Below are positions 36,801 through 44,309 of a DNA stretch of 45,792 nucleotides, one piece after another; position 1 is the stretch's first letter; every line of letters starts with the position of its first letter. The stretch spans positions 1-45,792 of the forward strand of contig JAKLKB010000040.1 in the NCBI GenBank assembly GCA_023150835.1, read 5' to 3'. The position numbers and the translations under genes are program-made. A model generated the notes under the pieces. The model made no database searches, was not told the DNA's origin, and worked only from the letters and a program-made list of their open reading frames with translations. The DNA comes from Myxococcota bacterium (GTDB taxonomy: Bacteria > Myxococcota_C > UBA6777).

Positions 36801-36970
36801 ATGGCCTGCTCGGTATCGATCCGATCAAAGCCCTCGCTGCATGGCTCAAACAACACCAAAACACCACCCCTCCCGAAGCAAGCCCCCGCTTTTGGGAGAT
36901 CCGCGATTGTGTGCGCGATACCCTCGAAACGGGCCTACGCATCCGCCAATCTTTGCGCAAACGCACTTAA
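33836..36970 (+). CDS. Atypical Ser/Thr kinase-like protein with Pro-rich linker
   Basis: The 1044-residue protein begins with a divergent protein kinase domain (about 35-420). A possible ATP lysine is K56 (RCLKEF). The catalytic loop is HYDLSPDQFLL with D233, in place of HRDLKPxN, and the metal motif is IDFGAAR with D256. The usual Asn is replaced by Gln, so activity may be low or altered. No classic Gly-rich loop is clear. Next is an Ig-like stretch (about 440-520), a low-complexity linker with QPPAQQPQLSP repeats and PASxPYNT repeats (520-860), and a helical C-terminal domain (about 880-1040; TPR-like). It has no membrane helix. The start overlaps the giant gene stop; the PP2C gene lies 660 bp downstream. 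Confidence 0.75.
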   Translation: MNPPSFSIHHVELHIDALCAWRDRYREVYSSGTQRPQLGTEIWWAEDHTGQERCLKEFMAADLEDFGRKIPDPAWGLGGKPRGSQRGLAPRRAAIYDQIHHGSLKQEIARFGPNANPEFRSLFCVSAFELESLITQFARYYGCTQLVQADHWGPIRLESRKKAFPLIEMERLSPLTLPHPHDALSILDRVLAMMSAVVQLHSMQIPLRCYPPELVPDLDLPASWNFARPFHYDLSPDQFLLRAGNAQTTDQVVLIDFGAARIDQTDFSEFAWRSIPGKDYYQPPERRAHPLGQTLALSYRSHPAYDLYALLVIALFLFARQDPHQEKIQQIDSWNDTTGFYAFLFQDDLASALQAFFPSRKYIDPTPLMALMRAVFQKKPEQRTESLLALPDLRWPHEQDWMLLPRAMDLLAKQSMGRRFQIQWKQNPISLPQHHAPFPLHAHLDPQQTRWTPGKWENGRINHPLYSLDQIFFFQDGALGPVLFNGHIHPQTPGKHTIYASFGGCVDFLNPLIVEIQPTPQPPAQQPQLSPQPPAQQPQLSPQPPAQQPQLSPQPPAQPAPQPYLSHHPATSATSAASATSATIPSPHDTILDDPAVLQAVWEDITRSKSLSPQATHPLEQTDPYAASAQTAPHYTSAPSMPSSFHTTQPPYTRYSTSSQAEPSDIFSAPKDLSGSAIFPASKDLDDSGIFESPYPRNAPASVPYNTPASTPYNTPASAPYHPQSPAGTRIHHREAAQSAPPPSAPVGRPHPNDAAQIPHKAQNDGTGFYDREAALASQGSSPHALASPPPSSAHSARPAFAASPLPTPRAWQAPSSVSPEMLSDPPWVADLKAPAAKLRPPDANAPVYPPSAHTDFGSDRYVRADAAIDQLAEHSASSRPDISDPTASWLQEIQRCDDPAKLLRDEENAQRMANEELTTLLLINILSRHCQLLCDRHQLRARSQELHRLALLRERTMPTPHIEGLWLNNLAMLCCRLALYERIWPLWDGLLGIDPIKALAAWLKQHQNTTPPEASPRFWEIRDCVRDTLETGLRIRQSLRKRT
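35393..35510 (+). repeat. 33-bp in-frame tandem repeat in the kinase-like gene
   Basis: Three identical 33-bp units (35393-35425, 35426-35458, 35459-35491) and a partial fourth encode QPPAQQPQLSP. Identity of units shows recent expansion. A similar but looser array encodes PASxPYNT near 35935-36000. Confidence 0.88.
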
Positions 36971-36991
36971 CCACCGACGCAGAGAGCATCC

Positions 36992-37117
36992 TTGACGCCG
37001 TTCTTTCAAGCATATCAACAACGCCGAGACAAAGACGACTATATCGAAGGTTGTCGAAGCATTTGGATACGTTTGTCCAGTATTGTGTTCACCAGAAGAA
37101 CTTGGGGGTTCAGATGA
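36992..37117 (+). CDS. Possible 41-residue ORF coupled to the next small gene
   Basis: From TTG at 36992 an open frame encodes a basic, aromatic-rich peptide (TPFFQAYQQRRDKDDYIEGC, then RTWGFR). It stops in an ATGA overlap with the small gene at 37114, a sign of coupled translation. The frame is the same as that of the kinase gene, opening right after its stop. I do not recognise it. It may be a remnant of a longer partner gene of the next protein. Confidence 0.25.
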   Translation: MTPFFQAYQQRRDKDDYIEGCRSIWIRLSSIVFTRRTWGFR

Positions 37118-37314
37118 GGAATGATCCGATCGTAGAAGAAGTCCGCAAGTATCGACAAGAGCATGCCGCATCGTTCGGCTATGACCTTGCCAAAATCTGC
37201 CTTGCGTTGCAAGAACAAGAGAGAACATCCAGTCGCCCTGTCGTCAATCGCTCTCCTCGTTTGCTGCCAAAGAAAAACGCCACCGAATCTTTTGTTGCAA
37301 ACCAGCAGTCCTAA
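37114..37314 (+). CDS. Small conserved protein (antitoxin-like family)
   Basis: The 66-residue product reads MRNDPIVEEVRKYRQEHAAS, then FGYDLAKICLALQEQER and a basic tail. I know this pattern (DPIVxEVRxxRxEHAxxFxYDLxxI) as a very common small bacterial family, often next to toxin-antitoxin or PIN-type genes; its function is not established as far as I know. GGGGG lies about 6 nt before the ATG. It sits alone between the kinase and the phosphatase genes, so it may be an insertion into this cluster. Its usual partner is not visible, unless the 41-codon frame upstream is what is left of it. Confidence 0.65.
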   Translation: MRNDPIVEEVRKYRQEHAASFGYDLAKICLALQEQERTSSRPVVNRSPRLLPKKNATESFVANQQS

Positions 37315-37632
37315 CGTCAACGACCGATCGTCACCCTCTCTGCTGGTGCTGGAATTTGCCAGCGGATTATCACCGAGTCCTCTAGAGAAAGTGCTTGCTG
37401 ACGCTGACGCCGTCGTGCTCGCAAAAATCGTCGAAAACAAAGTGACTGGTGTTCAAACCAAACCAAAAAAAGAAACCGACGCGATCGCCTCCAAAGCCTC
37501 GCAAAGCCCCGTTGACAGGGAAGCCAAATATGGCGAAAGATGCTTGGTTCTTGCCCCTCTGCGTTGCATTGCATCCAAGCGCACACTATCCACCACGCAC
37601 ACGAACCAACGCTCACCGAGAGGAGTCTTGCG
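37315..37632 (+). other. Spacer before the phosphatase gene; coding status unclear
   Basis: An open frame from an ATG at 37181 to 37654 crosses this space and would encode a hydrophobic stretch with cysteines (ALSSIALLVCC), then a more ordinary part (LLVLEFASGLSPSPLEKVLADADAVVLAKIVENKV). It could be a lipoprotein, but it overlaps the 66-residue gene in another frame and the phosphatase start, and its ending is poor. I do not annotate it as a gene. GAGAGGAG at 37618-37625 is the phosphatase ribosome-binding site. Confidence 0.3.
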
Positions 37633-40530
37633 ATGTCCTTACGAATCTTGCTGACAGGCCGCAGTGATCGCCATACTCGCCCCTCAAATCAAGATCGCCT
37701 CTACCCTTCGGAGGACAAACTACCCGCGAGCCTCGATCTGCCTCAATGCCTTGCAGTGGCCGATGGGATGGGTGGCACAGACAACGGAGAATTTGCGGCA
37801 CAGATCGCCGTTCAAGACCTACCGCACTTGATGCACCCGTCGCGTTGGTCGGTACTTCACGCAGGACCGAAACATCCGCCACCCCAAGAAAACAATCTCT
37901 CGCCCGAACAATCCATTGAGGCGTATTTTCGCTACATCAACCAGCGCATTATTCAAAGTGCCGGTGGTTCGGGTCAATCCGGGACGACGTTGTCATTGAT
38001 CTATCTTGACAACGAGCATTTTTGGCTGGGCCATATCGGGGACAGTCGTGTGTATCTGTATCGCCAAAACACACTTACGCGGCTGACGCGAGACGATCAT
38101 GCGCTGGACTACTTCAAAGAAAAAGGCGCGATCACGCTCAACCCTGCGGATCTTGACCTAAACGAAGCCGATCGCCGCTATCTTGAAGAACAAAAACTGC
38201 ACCATCACACACTGCTGTTTTTACCCGATGCTCCGCCCTCACAGCCGTTGGACAACACCGCCATCCTCTCGTTGCTGCGTGATCAAGTCAAACACCTGCA
38301 CCAGATCGGAAAACTCAGCCCGATCGAAGAACTCCAAGATCGCCTGATGCGCGCCCTTGGCTCCGACAAAGCCTTTCAAGAACGCCCGATCCTGCAACCC
38401 GCTATCGAGCAGATCCAAGCCCTGCCTCGCCCAAGCGATCTGTTTTTGCTTTGCACAGACGGTCTTTGGAATCACCTCACCGATCAAGCGATCGCCGAGC
38501 GTTTCCGACAGCTTTTGCGCCGCAGCAAAACCGCCCACCTCGATCCCGCCCTATTGACGTGGTGTTGCGATCAATTAATCGAAGACGCCATCCAAGCAGG
38601 TTCCGACGACAACATCACCGTTTTGCTTGGGCAGATCCTGCCTTCTCGCACCGCTCCGCACACCCTTTCGAGCGAAAATTACCCCAAAGACCTCAAAAAG
38701 ATCCTCGCCTCCGCTCATCTTGCAGACCAAGAACCCGAGGATCTTTTTCAACAACCCACCCGACTCGATCCGCTCCTTCTCGAAGAAGCTCCCGACGATC
38801 TGTTTGCACAATCCACCTCTTTCCAAACCAAACCCGCACAGATCGGCGACTTTACCGCACCTCCCACAATCACCGCTGCGCCCTATTCTGCCCCGCCTCC
38901 AACAACCACGCCCCTCCCAACCGATGCACCCAAACCAACACCTTCTCGCCTCTCTCCCATCCCCTCCACAAGCCCGACAGGTTCTTCGGCCCAAATCACC
39001 GAACCCTTCCGCGCAACCTCTTCACAACCCACACCTTCAAAAAACACACAACCCAAAACCCCCATCGTCCACACCATCGACGATATCGAAGCCCTCCCAA
39101 GCCAACCCACCAAACTTCCCCCCCCTCAAAACGCCTTGCGCGCCTCTTTTTCCCTTCCCTCCGAAACCAAGCCCCCCCAACCCTCCGAAACCTCGTTCAG
39201 GCCCAAAACGCCCCAACCCTCGGCCTCTCCGAACGAAACCAAAACGCCCCAACCCTCGGCCTCTCCGAACGAAACCAAAACGCCCCAACCCTCGGCCTCT
39301 CCGAACGAAACCAAAACGCCCCAACCCTCGGCCTCTCCTGCTCCCCACAAAGCATCCACCCCAACCACGAACCAAACGGCCCCACAAGACCCATTCCACG
39401 ACTCTTTCGCCAAAACCGTCCAAGATCAGCCTGTGGCTCCCCTCGATCCCTCGGTACTTTTGGCGGCTTCACCTGCGCCCGCTCACGCCCCCACAGGAAC
39501 CCGCTTTTCTGCCCCCATCCCTTCTGCCCCAGAACGCCACACGCCCACAAAGCCCCATCCGATCACACAACAAGAACGCTTCCTCTGGATCGGCATCTCC
39601 AGCACGCTGTTTTTGCTTTGTTTGTTTGCATGGCTCGGCTCTCCTCCATCTCCCGCCGTCCCCACCCACCCGCGCACCAACGCCACCCCACGACGCCCCA
39701 TGCCTTCGCCCCTTCCTTCCGCTGCGATCGCCCCCACACCACCGCCCACACCACCCGCGCCATCACCTTCGACCACCACGCCCACACCTCCGCACGCACC
39801 CGCCAACACTCCCAAGCCGCCCTCACCACCGCCCGCACCGACAGGCCCGTGGCTTTGGCTCCCAAGCCAACTCCCCAAACCTCTCGATTCTTCCTTCCTT
39901 CAAACGCGCCTGCGCATCCTCCAACAGATCCACCTCCTCCACCAAGATCTCGCTCTGCAATGGGGGCTTCCTCCTGAAACACTTCGCCGCCTACGCCGAA
40001 CCCTCCATCAACAAGCCCTCAGCACCCAAGTCATCCATCAATACAGCCTCCAACCGATCACATCCACCCAAAAACAAGCCGTCGATCTCGCCCTACAGAC
40101 CGCATTAATCGCCACCCTTGAAGCACTCGCTCCCACCTACACCCAAAAGCTCGACATGATGCGCTCTCCCCCCGAACTCCCCCAAGGCGCTCCGTTATTA
40201 CCCTTCCCTTCGGCCAAACGAAAAAGCGCCCGCCAAGACTTGATCCAGCGTTGGCTGCAACGCGCCCAACAGATCGGCTGGAACCTGTGGCAACTCGAAC
40301 TACTCGCCGAACAGATCCTCGATTTTCCCTATCCATCCAACGCCACTCTGCGCAAAGGGCCGTGGATCCCATCCGATCTCGACGCCATCCGACGCACCAG
40401 CACCCGACTCCAACGCGCCATCCAACTCATCCAAAAAGAAGACCCCAAACACGCCTTGCTACCCGATCTCCAAAACCGCCTCCAGATCCAACAAGCGTGG
40501 CTCAACGAAACCATCAAAGAAAAACCTTAA
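37633..40530 (+). CDS. PP2C-type Ser/Thr phosphatase with TM anchor and exported C-terminal domain
   Basis: The 965-residue protein starts with a PP2C metal-dependent phosphatase domain (about 1-340): NQDRLY, VADGMGG (D44, G45), SGTTLSLIYL, GDSRVYLY (D137), LTRDDHALD, CTDGLWNHL (D276) and SDDNITV (D325, D326). The metal-binding acidic residues are all there, so it should be active. A Pro/Thr/Ser-rich linker (345-640) carries exact NETKTPQPSASP repeats. One membrane helix follows (about 649-669, FLWIGISSTLFLLCLFAWLG), then a Pro-rich stretch and a helical domain (735-965) that should be outside the membrane. The ATG at 37633 follows GAGAGGAG and matches PP2C N-termini. It probably counteracts the kinase encoded upstream. 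Confidence 0.88.
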   Translation: MSLRILLTGRSDRHTRPSNQDRLYPSEDKLPASLDLPQCLAVADGMGGTDNGEFAAQIAVQDLPHLMHPSRWSVLHAGPKHPPPQENNLSPEQSIEAYFRYINQRIIQSAGGSGQSGTTLSLIYLDNEHFWLGHIGDSRVYLYRQNTLTRLTRDDHALDYFKEKGAITLNPADLDLNEADRRYLEEQKLHHHTLLFLPDAPPSQPLDNTAILSLLRDQVKHLHQIGKLSPIEELQDRLMRALGSDKAFQERPILQPAIEQIQALPRPSDLFLLCTDGLWNHLTDQAIAERFRQLLRRSKTAHLDPALLTWCCDQLIEDAIQAGSDDNITVLLGQILPSRTAPHTLSSENYPKDLKKILASAHLADQEPEDLFQQPTRLDPLLLEEAPDDLFAQSTSFQTKPAQIGDFTAPPTITAAPYSAPPPTTTPLPTDAPKPTPSRLSPIPSTSPTGSSAQITEPFRATSSQPTPSKNTQPKTPIVHTIDDIEALPSQPTKLPPPQNALRASFSLPSETKPPQPSETSFRPKTPQPSASPNETKTPQPSASPNETKTPQPSASPNETKTPQPSASPAPHKASTPTTNQTAPQDPFHDSFAKTVQDQPVAPLDPSVLLAASPAPAHAPTGTRFSAPIPSAPERHTPTKPHPITQQERFLWIGISSTLFLLCLFAWLGSPPSPAVPTHPRTNATPRRPMPSPLPSAAIAPTPPPTPPAPSPSTTTPTPPHAPANTPKPPSPPPAPTGPWLWLPSQLPKPLDSSFLQTRLRILQQIHLLHQDLALQWGLPPETLRRLRRTLHQQALSTQVIHQYSLQPITSTQKQAVDLALQTALIATLEALAPTYTQKLDMMRSPPELPQGAPLLPFPSAKRKSARQDLIQRWLQRAQQIGWNLWQLELLAEQILDFPYPSNATLRKGPWIPSDLDAIRRTSTRLQRAIQLIQKEDPKHALLPDLQNRLQIQQAWLNETIKEKP
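39205..39340 (+). repeat. 36-bp exact tandem repeat in the PP2C gene
   Basis: Three identical 36-bp units at 39205-39240, 39241-39276 and 39277-39312, and 26 bp of a fourth, encode KTPQPSASPNET. Absence of any substitution points to very recent expansion in the linker between the phosphatase domain and the membrane helix. There are no spacers, so it is not a CRISPR array. Confidence 0.92.
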
Positions 40531-40532
40531 CC

Positions 40533-41513
40533 ATGCCCACACACACCACCCTTCGGCCCTGTTTTGGCCGCTGCACCTTGTCTGTGTTGTTTGTGTTCCT
40601 TGCTGTTTTTTCGACGACACTTTCGGCCCACCCACCGAACGATCCAACGCTCCAACTACGACTCCAAAAAGAGAAGCACTTGTTGCAACGCTGCGGCAAA
40701 CTTTGCAAAGGCCGCCTTGATCGCCTCCCCAAGCAACAACTTGATGCGCTCTTGCGCTGGAGCCAAACACACCTCGACTTCCACCAACGCCTCCGCCTCT
40801 TGAGCAAAAGCCTGCTCGGCGCTCCTTATCGCTACGGCCCCCTCGGTGAAGGCCCCACAGGCCGTTATGATCGCGATCCGATCTATCGCCGCGATCGCTT
40901 TGATTGCGTGACCTACCTCGAAACCGTCATGGCCTACGCGATGGCGCACAACGAAGCCCAATCCATCCCGATCCTTCAACAGATCCGCTACAAAAACGGC
41001 ACGATCGACTTCGCCCACCGCAACCACTTTACTTTCCCGCAATGGCTCGTCGAAAACCACAAACGCGGTCTGATCTTTCCTGCCACCGATCCCCTCGGCC
41101 ACCCGTACCTTCAAAGCTACCACCAAGCCATCCCCCCTTCGCTCTGGGAGGGCACCCGCTGGAAACAGCGCATCCCCTTCTCCATGCTCCCCAAAAGCTA
41201 CACCGTCCGATACGTTCCACTCGAAGATATCCCCAAGATCGCCCATAAACTCCCTTGGTTCGGCTGGATGGGCGAAGTCTTTGATCTTCCCCATCACGCC
41301 TCGACCATCGCTCACGTCGGTTTCTTTGTCCGCGAATCCCCAAACCATCTGTATTTCCGACACGCCAACGCTGGACCTCGTGGTGTCCGCCAAGATCTCT
41401 TGCTCCCCTACGCCAAAGCACGCTTGCGCAACCGCCCCAAACATCCACATCCCAAGCGCATCCTCGGCTTTATCTTCGCCACCTTCCCACAACATCCACC
41501 CTCCCTTCGCTGA
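40533..41513 (+). CDS. Exported DUF1460 (N-acetylmuramoyl-L-alanine amidase-like) protein
   Basis: The 326-residue product has a signal peptide ending at about residue 32 (FVFLAVFSTTLSA) and a DUF1460 domain, a member of the NlpC/P60-like cysteine peptidase superfamily that cleaves peptidoglycan-type bonds. The likely nucleophile is C125 in RFDCVTYLETVMAYA, preceded by LLGAPYRYGPLGEG. The likely His is H261 in STIAHVGFFV, followed by LYFRHANA. It should act in the periplasm. It begins 2 nt after the PP2C stop with only a weak AAAGAAAAACC before the ATG, so it is probably coupled to the phosphatase gene. Assignment is by motif; the exact bond cut is not known. Confidence 0.85.
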   Translation: MPTHTTLRPCFGRCTLSVLFVFLAVFSTTLSAHPPNDPTLQLRLQKEKHLLQRCGKLCKGRLDRLPKQQLDALLRWSQTHLDFHQRLRLLSKSLLGAPYRYGPLGEGPTGRYDRDPIYRRDRFDCVTYLETVMAYAMAHNEAQSIPILQQIRYKNGTIDFAHRNHFTFPQWLVENHKRGLIFPATDPLGHPYLQSYHQAIPPSLWEGTRWKQRIPFSMLPKSYTVRYVPLEDIPKIAHKLPWFGWMGEVFDLPHHASTIAHVGFFVRESPNHLYFRHANAGPRGVRQDLLLPYAKARLRNRPKHPHPKRILGFIFATFPQHPPSLR

Positions 41514-41709
41514 AAACACCGCGTTTTTCGTCCACTTCTTCACTCCCCTGTACTTGACCGAATCTTTTCGCTACGTTGAAACGTCTCTGCAACCGAAGTC
41601 GGGATCGCTCGGTTTTCCAAAACCAAAGCATGGACCGCTCTCTTTATACGGTATCCGAGAAATGTGTAATCGAAACGTCGAGACGAGTTGCGATGCCAGC
41701 CCTGTTCTT

Positions 41710-41769
41710 GGGCTGCCACAAGGAGCTGCCCCTACGCCTTTACGATCACACAGTGAGCGGATATCGCAT
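41710..41769 (+). repeat. REP-like element 2, copy 3
   Basis: GGGCTGCCACAAGGAGCTGC is followed by CCCTACGCCTTTACGATCACACAGTGAGCGGATATCGCAT, the same tail as at 17142-17180 and 20364-20402. It ends 23 bp before the start of the 838-residue gene. The rest of the 279-bp space (41514-41709) has no gene I can support. Confidence 0.6.
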
Positions 41770-41792
41770 GAATTGCTTAAAGGAACGCGCCC

Positions 41793-44309
41793 TTGAATCA
41801 GGACAGATACCATCACCCTCTTGATACGCACTTGCTCCTGCTGCGCTTTCCCGATGAAGCCCGCCAAGAACTCGCAGCACTCGAATCCCCTCCACCCAAA
41901 CGCACCGCCCGATGGCCCCGTCGCCTCGCTGTCTTGAGCGTCACCGCTTTCCTGCTGGCCCTCATTCTCGTCCTTGAGATCGACACCGCCCAACAACGCT
42001 GGTCTCACCAAGCCCTCCAATCCGGCCTCCATACCATCGCTCTTTGGAAAGAACGCATCCGCTCTCTCCCTCCCCCACAAACACGGCCCCAATACAGCCT
42101 CGAACAAAATCTGCTTGGCCTTCAACAACTCAACTCCCTTCACCTCCAACTTTGCGCCCCCACCCCCACAGCCTCCCTACCATCCGCCCCCCACAGCGCT
42201 CCCACAACTTCACTCCCTACACGAAATCCTTCCTCCCCATCTCTTTCCGACACCCACACCCAGCGCCCCCACATCCTCAGCGGCCAAGGGCTTCCCGCAT
42301 GGCTCCAACAACGCCTTCCTACTCGTCTGATCGCCCCGATCGCCGCCACACCACGCTACCTCCCCTCCCTCCTCAAGCACTCATGGCGACACTGGCGACT
42401 CTCCGCACCTCCCCCAACCCTAACCCGCCTCCAATGGTGCCAACAAGAATTCCCCGCCCAACAAAAACAACTCGAACAACACATCTCCCTCGCCCAACAA
42501 ACCCTCCTTCAAAAAGCCAAACACGCCCTCCAAGACTACGCATGGTGTCAACAGATCTGGGCGCGAACTTATTACACACGCCCCCACCGCGCAGCCCTCG
42601 ATCAACTCCATCGTTCGGACTGTCTCGAACGATGCCAAGATCCACAAGATGACCTCTGCACCACCTGCCTTCGCAGCCTCTCCATCCCCTCCCCTTCGCC
42701 CTCTTCAACCACGCCACAGCCTCCAACCACGCCACAGCCTCCAACCTCACCAGCCTCCCCTTCACCCGAAACTCCAACCTCCCCTTCGCCCGAAACTCCG
42801 ACCTCCCCTTCGCCCGCATCCTCGATCCACCAGCCCCCCACATGGCCCCGTTACCTCCGCCTTCTCCAAAAAGCCCAAAAACACCAGTGCATCCAAGCCA
42901 ACGGAAAAAGCGCACAAGACGGCGTCTTCCATCTCGGTTGGTATTATCTCCACATCAAACAAGTCCTCGATGCGATCGACAAAATGGAACGATGGGGGCG
43001 CTGTGATCCGCACTGCCAAACCACCCGCACCCAATGGGGATTCCGACTCCAACTGACCACATCTCCCCGCCCCGCCCAAGTCTATCTCCAACTTTGGCCG
43101 CAACGCACCACCGCACCACCTCCCCTTCAAACCCTGCTCGATCAACCACAAGCCACCACCAACACCGTCCCTCTCTGGCTCCCCGCCATCCGCTTTGATC
43201 TGCTTGGCCCCCAAAAACCCGATGCCTTCTACTTTATGCGCCTCTTTGATCCACAAACCACCCAACAATCCGCCCTTCTTGTGGCTCCCACACCCAACAC
43301 CCTCGTCCAACACACCCTCCCCCTTCTCCCCCTTCAACTCCACAACGATGGCCGCCAGATCGTCCGCTTCCCCTCGATCTCTCCCGACGGACACTTCCTC
43401 TCCTTCGCCACCTTCCGCCAACTCCCGGGCGAACCCGCGATCCTCTTTCCTTCACCGCTTTGCCCGCAACGCGCTCCCTCCAAACAAACCACCCCTTGGC
43501 ATAGCGTCCTCAGTCTCTACCGACTCTCCAAACAAGGCGTCCCCACCGATCAGGCCCAACACAAGGCCACCATCGGCCATATTCATCATCTCCAAATCAC
43601 CCAAAGCGAACGGCATTACGCCCTCCGACTCACCACACACGGCAATCTCGGCAAAGAACCCAACCCCATCGATCCACAACGGCCTTATGCCCTCTGGGAG
43701 ATCCCTCTTGAGATCGAACAATCTCAGCCTTTCGGCGCACCCACCCGCGCCACCGCTGGACAACCCCACCCCTTCTTTTCTCTGACCAACGAAGGCGATG
43801 CTCTGCTCGCCCTCCGTCTTGGCTGCACCACTCCCCCCCAACAGATCCAACTCGAACAACAACCCCGCCCCCGATGGAGCGGCCCACAGCCACTCCCCGA
43901 AAACAAACTCCTCCTTCACGGCGCTTGGTACAAACCCCAACGCCTCGCTCTCCTCCTCCAAGATCAACAAGCCCCGCACGCCACTTCCCTTTGGCTCCCC
44001 CTCCTTCAAGGCGACGGAACCACCGACACTCCACCCTCCATCACTCTCCCACACGCCTTTACCCAAATCACTGCCGCTCCACATGGACTCTTCCTTTCGG
44101 GTGGACCTTGGGGAACGCCCCTCCAACAGATCCATTGGACACAACAGCAAACCACCACTCTTCTCCCTTCCCATCCCAACGCCCGCTACCTCGACCCGAT
44201 CCTCCACCCCCAAAGCCAACGCCTCTTTGTGATCCAACAATGGAAACTCCCCCTACCCCAACGCTTTGCCTACCTCTTCTTCTCTCTCCCCCTCCAAAAA
44301 ACACCATGA
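41793..44309 (+). CDS. 838-residue single-pass membrane protein, unknown
   Basis: I do not recognise the family. A TTG start at 41793 is chosen because AAAGGA lies 8 nt upstream and the frame opens there. The protein has one N-terminal membrane helix (about residues 45-63, AVLSVTAFLLALILVLEI) preceded by basic residues, so most of it should lie outside the inner membrane. A helical Gln/Leu-rich part with paired cysteines (CLERCQDPQDDLCTTC) follows, then short SPSPETPT repeats. The C-terminal half (about 360-838) is beta-rich, with pieces like TolB/PD40 blades (FPSISPDGHFLSFATFR, LPSHPNARYLDPILHPQSQRLFVIQQ). Its stop overlaps the start of the lipoprotein gene (ATGA). Confidence 0.7.
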   Translation: MNQDRYHHPLDTHLLLLRFPDEARQELAALESPPPKRTARWPRRLAVLSVTAFLLALILVLEIDTAQQRWSHQALQSGLHTIALWKERIRSLPPPQTRPQYSLEQNLLGLQQLNSLHLQLCAPTPTASLPSAPHSAPTTSLPTRNPSSPSLSDTHTQRPHILSGQGLPAWLQQRLPTRLIAPIAATPRYLPSLLKHSWRHWRLSAPPPTLTRLQWCQQEFPAQQKQLEQHISLAQQTLLQKAKHALQDYAWCQQIWARTYYTRPHRAALDQLHRSDCLERCQDPQDDLCTTCLRSLSIPSPSPSSTTPQPPTTPQPPTSPASPSPETPTSPSPETPTSPSPASSIHQPPTWPRYLRLLQKAQKHQCIQANGKSAQDGVFHLGWYYLHIKQVLDAIDKMERWGRCDPHCQTTRTQWGFRLQLTTSPRPAQVYLQLWPQRTTAPPPLQTLLDQPQATTNTVPLWLPAIRFDLLGPQKPDAFYFMRLFDPQTTQQSALLVAPTPNTLVQHTLPLLPLQLHNDGRQIVRFPSISPDGHFLSFATFRQLPGEPAILFPSPLCPQRAPSKQTTPWHSVLSLYRLSKQGVPTDQAQHKATIGHIHHLQITQSERHYALRLTTHGNLGKEPNPIDPQRPYALWEIPLEIEQSQPFGAPTRATAGQPHPFFSLTNEGDALLALRLGCTTPPQQIQLEQQPRPRWSGPQPLPENKLLLHGAWYKPQRLALLLQDQQAPHATSLWLPLLQGDGTTDTPPSITLPHAFTQITAAPHGLFLSGGPWGTPLQQIHWTQQQTTTLLPSHPNARYLDPILHPQSQRLFVIQQWKLPLPQRFAYLFFSLPLQKTP

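Noticed and set aside
37181-37654. Possible lipoprotein gene between the small protein and the phosphatase
   Set aside because: It overlaps a recognisable small gene and the phosphatase start, has no ribosome-binding site and its C-terminal half looks random; left as unclear.
39205-39340. Regular 36-bp repeats resembling a CRISPR array
   Set aside because: Units are directly adjacent with no spacers, lie in frame in a coding gene, and no cas gene is present.
38451-40108. Long open frames in two other plus-strand frames across the PP2C gene
   Set aside because: They encode only His/Pro/Arg-rich low-complexity sequence created by the Pro-rich repeats of the real gene; the PP2C motifs are in the annotated frame.
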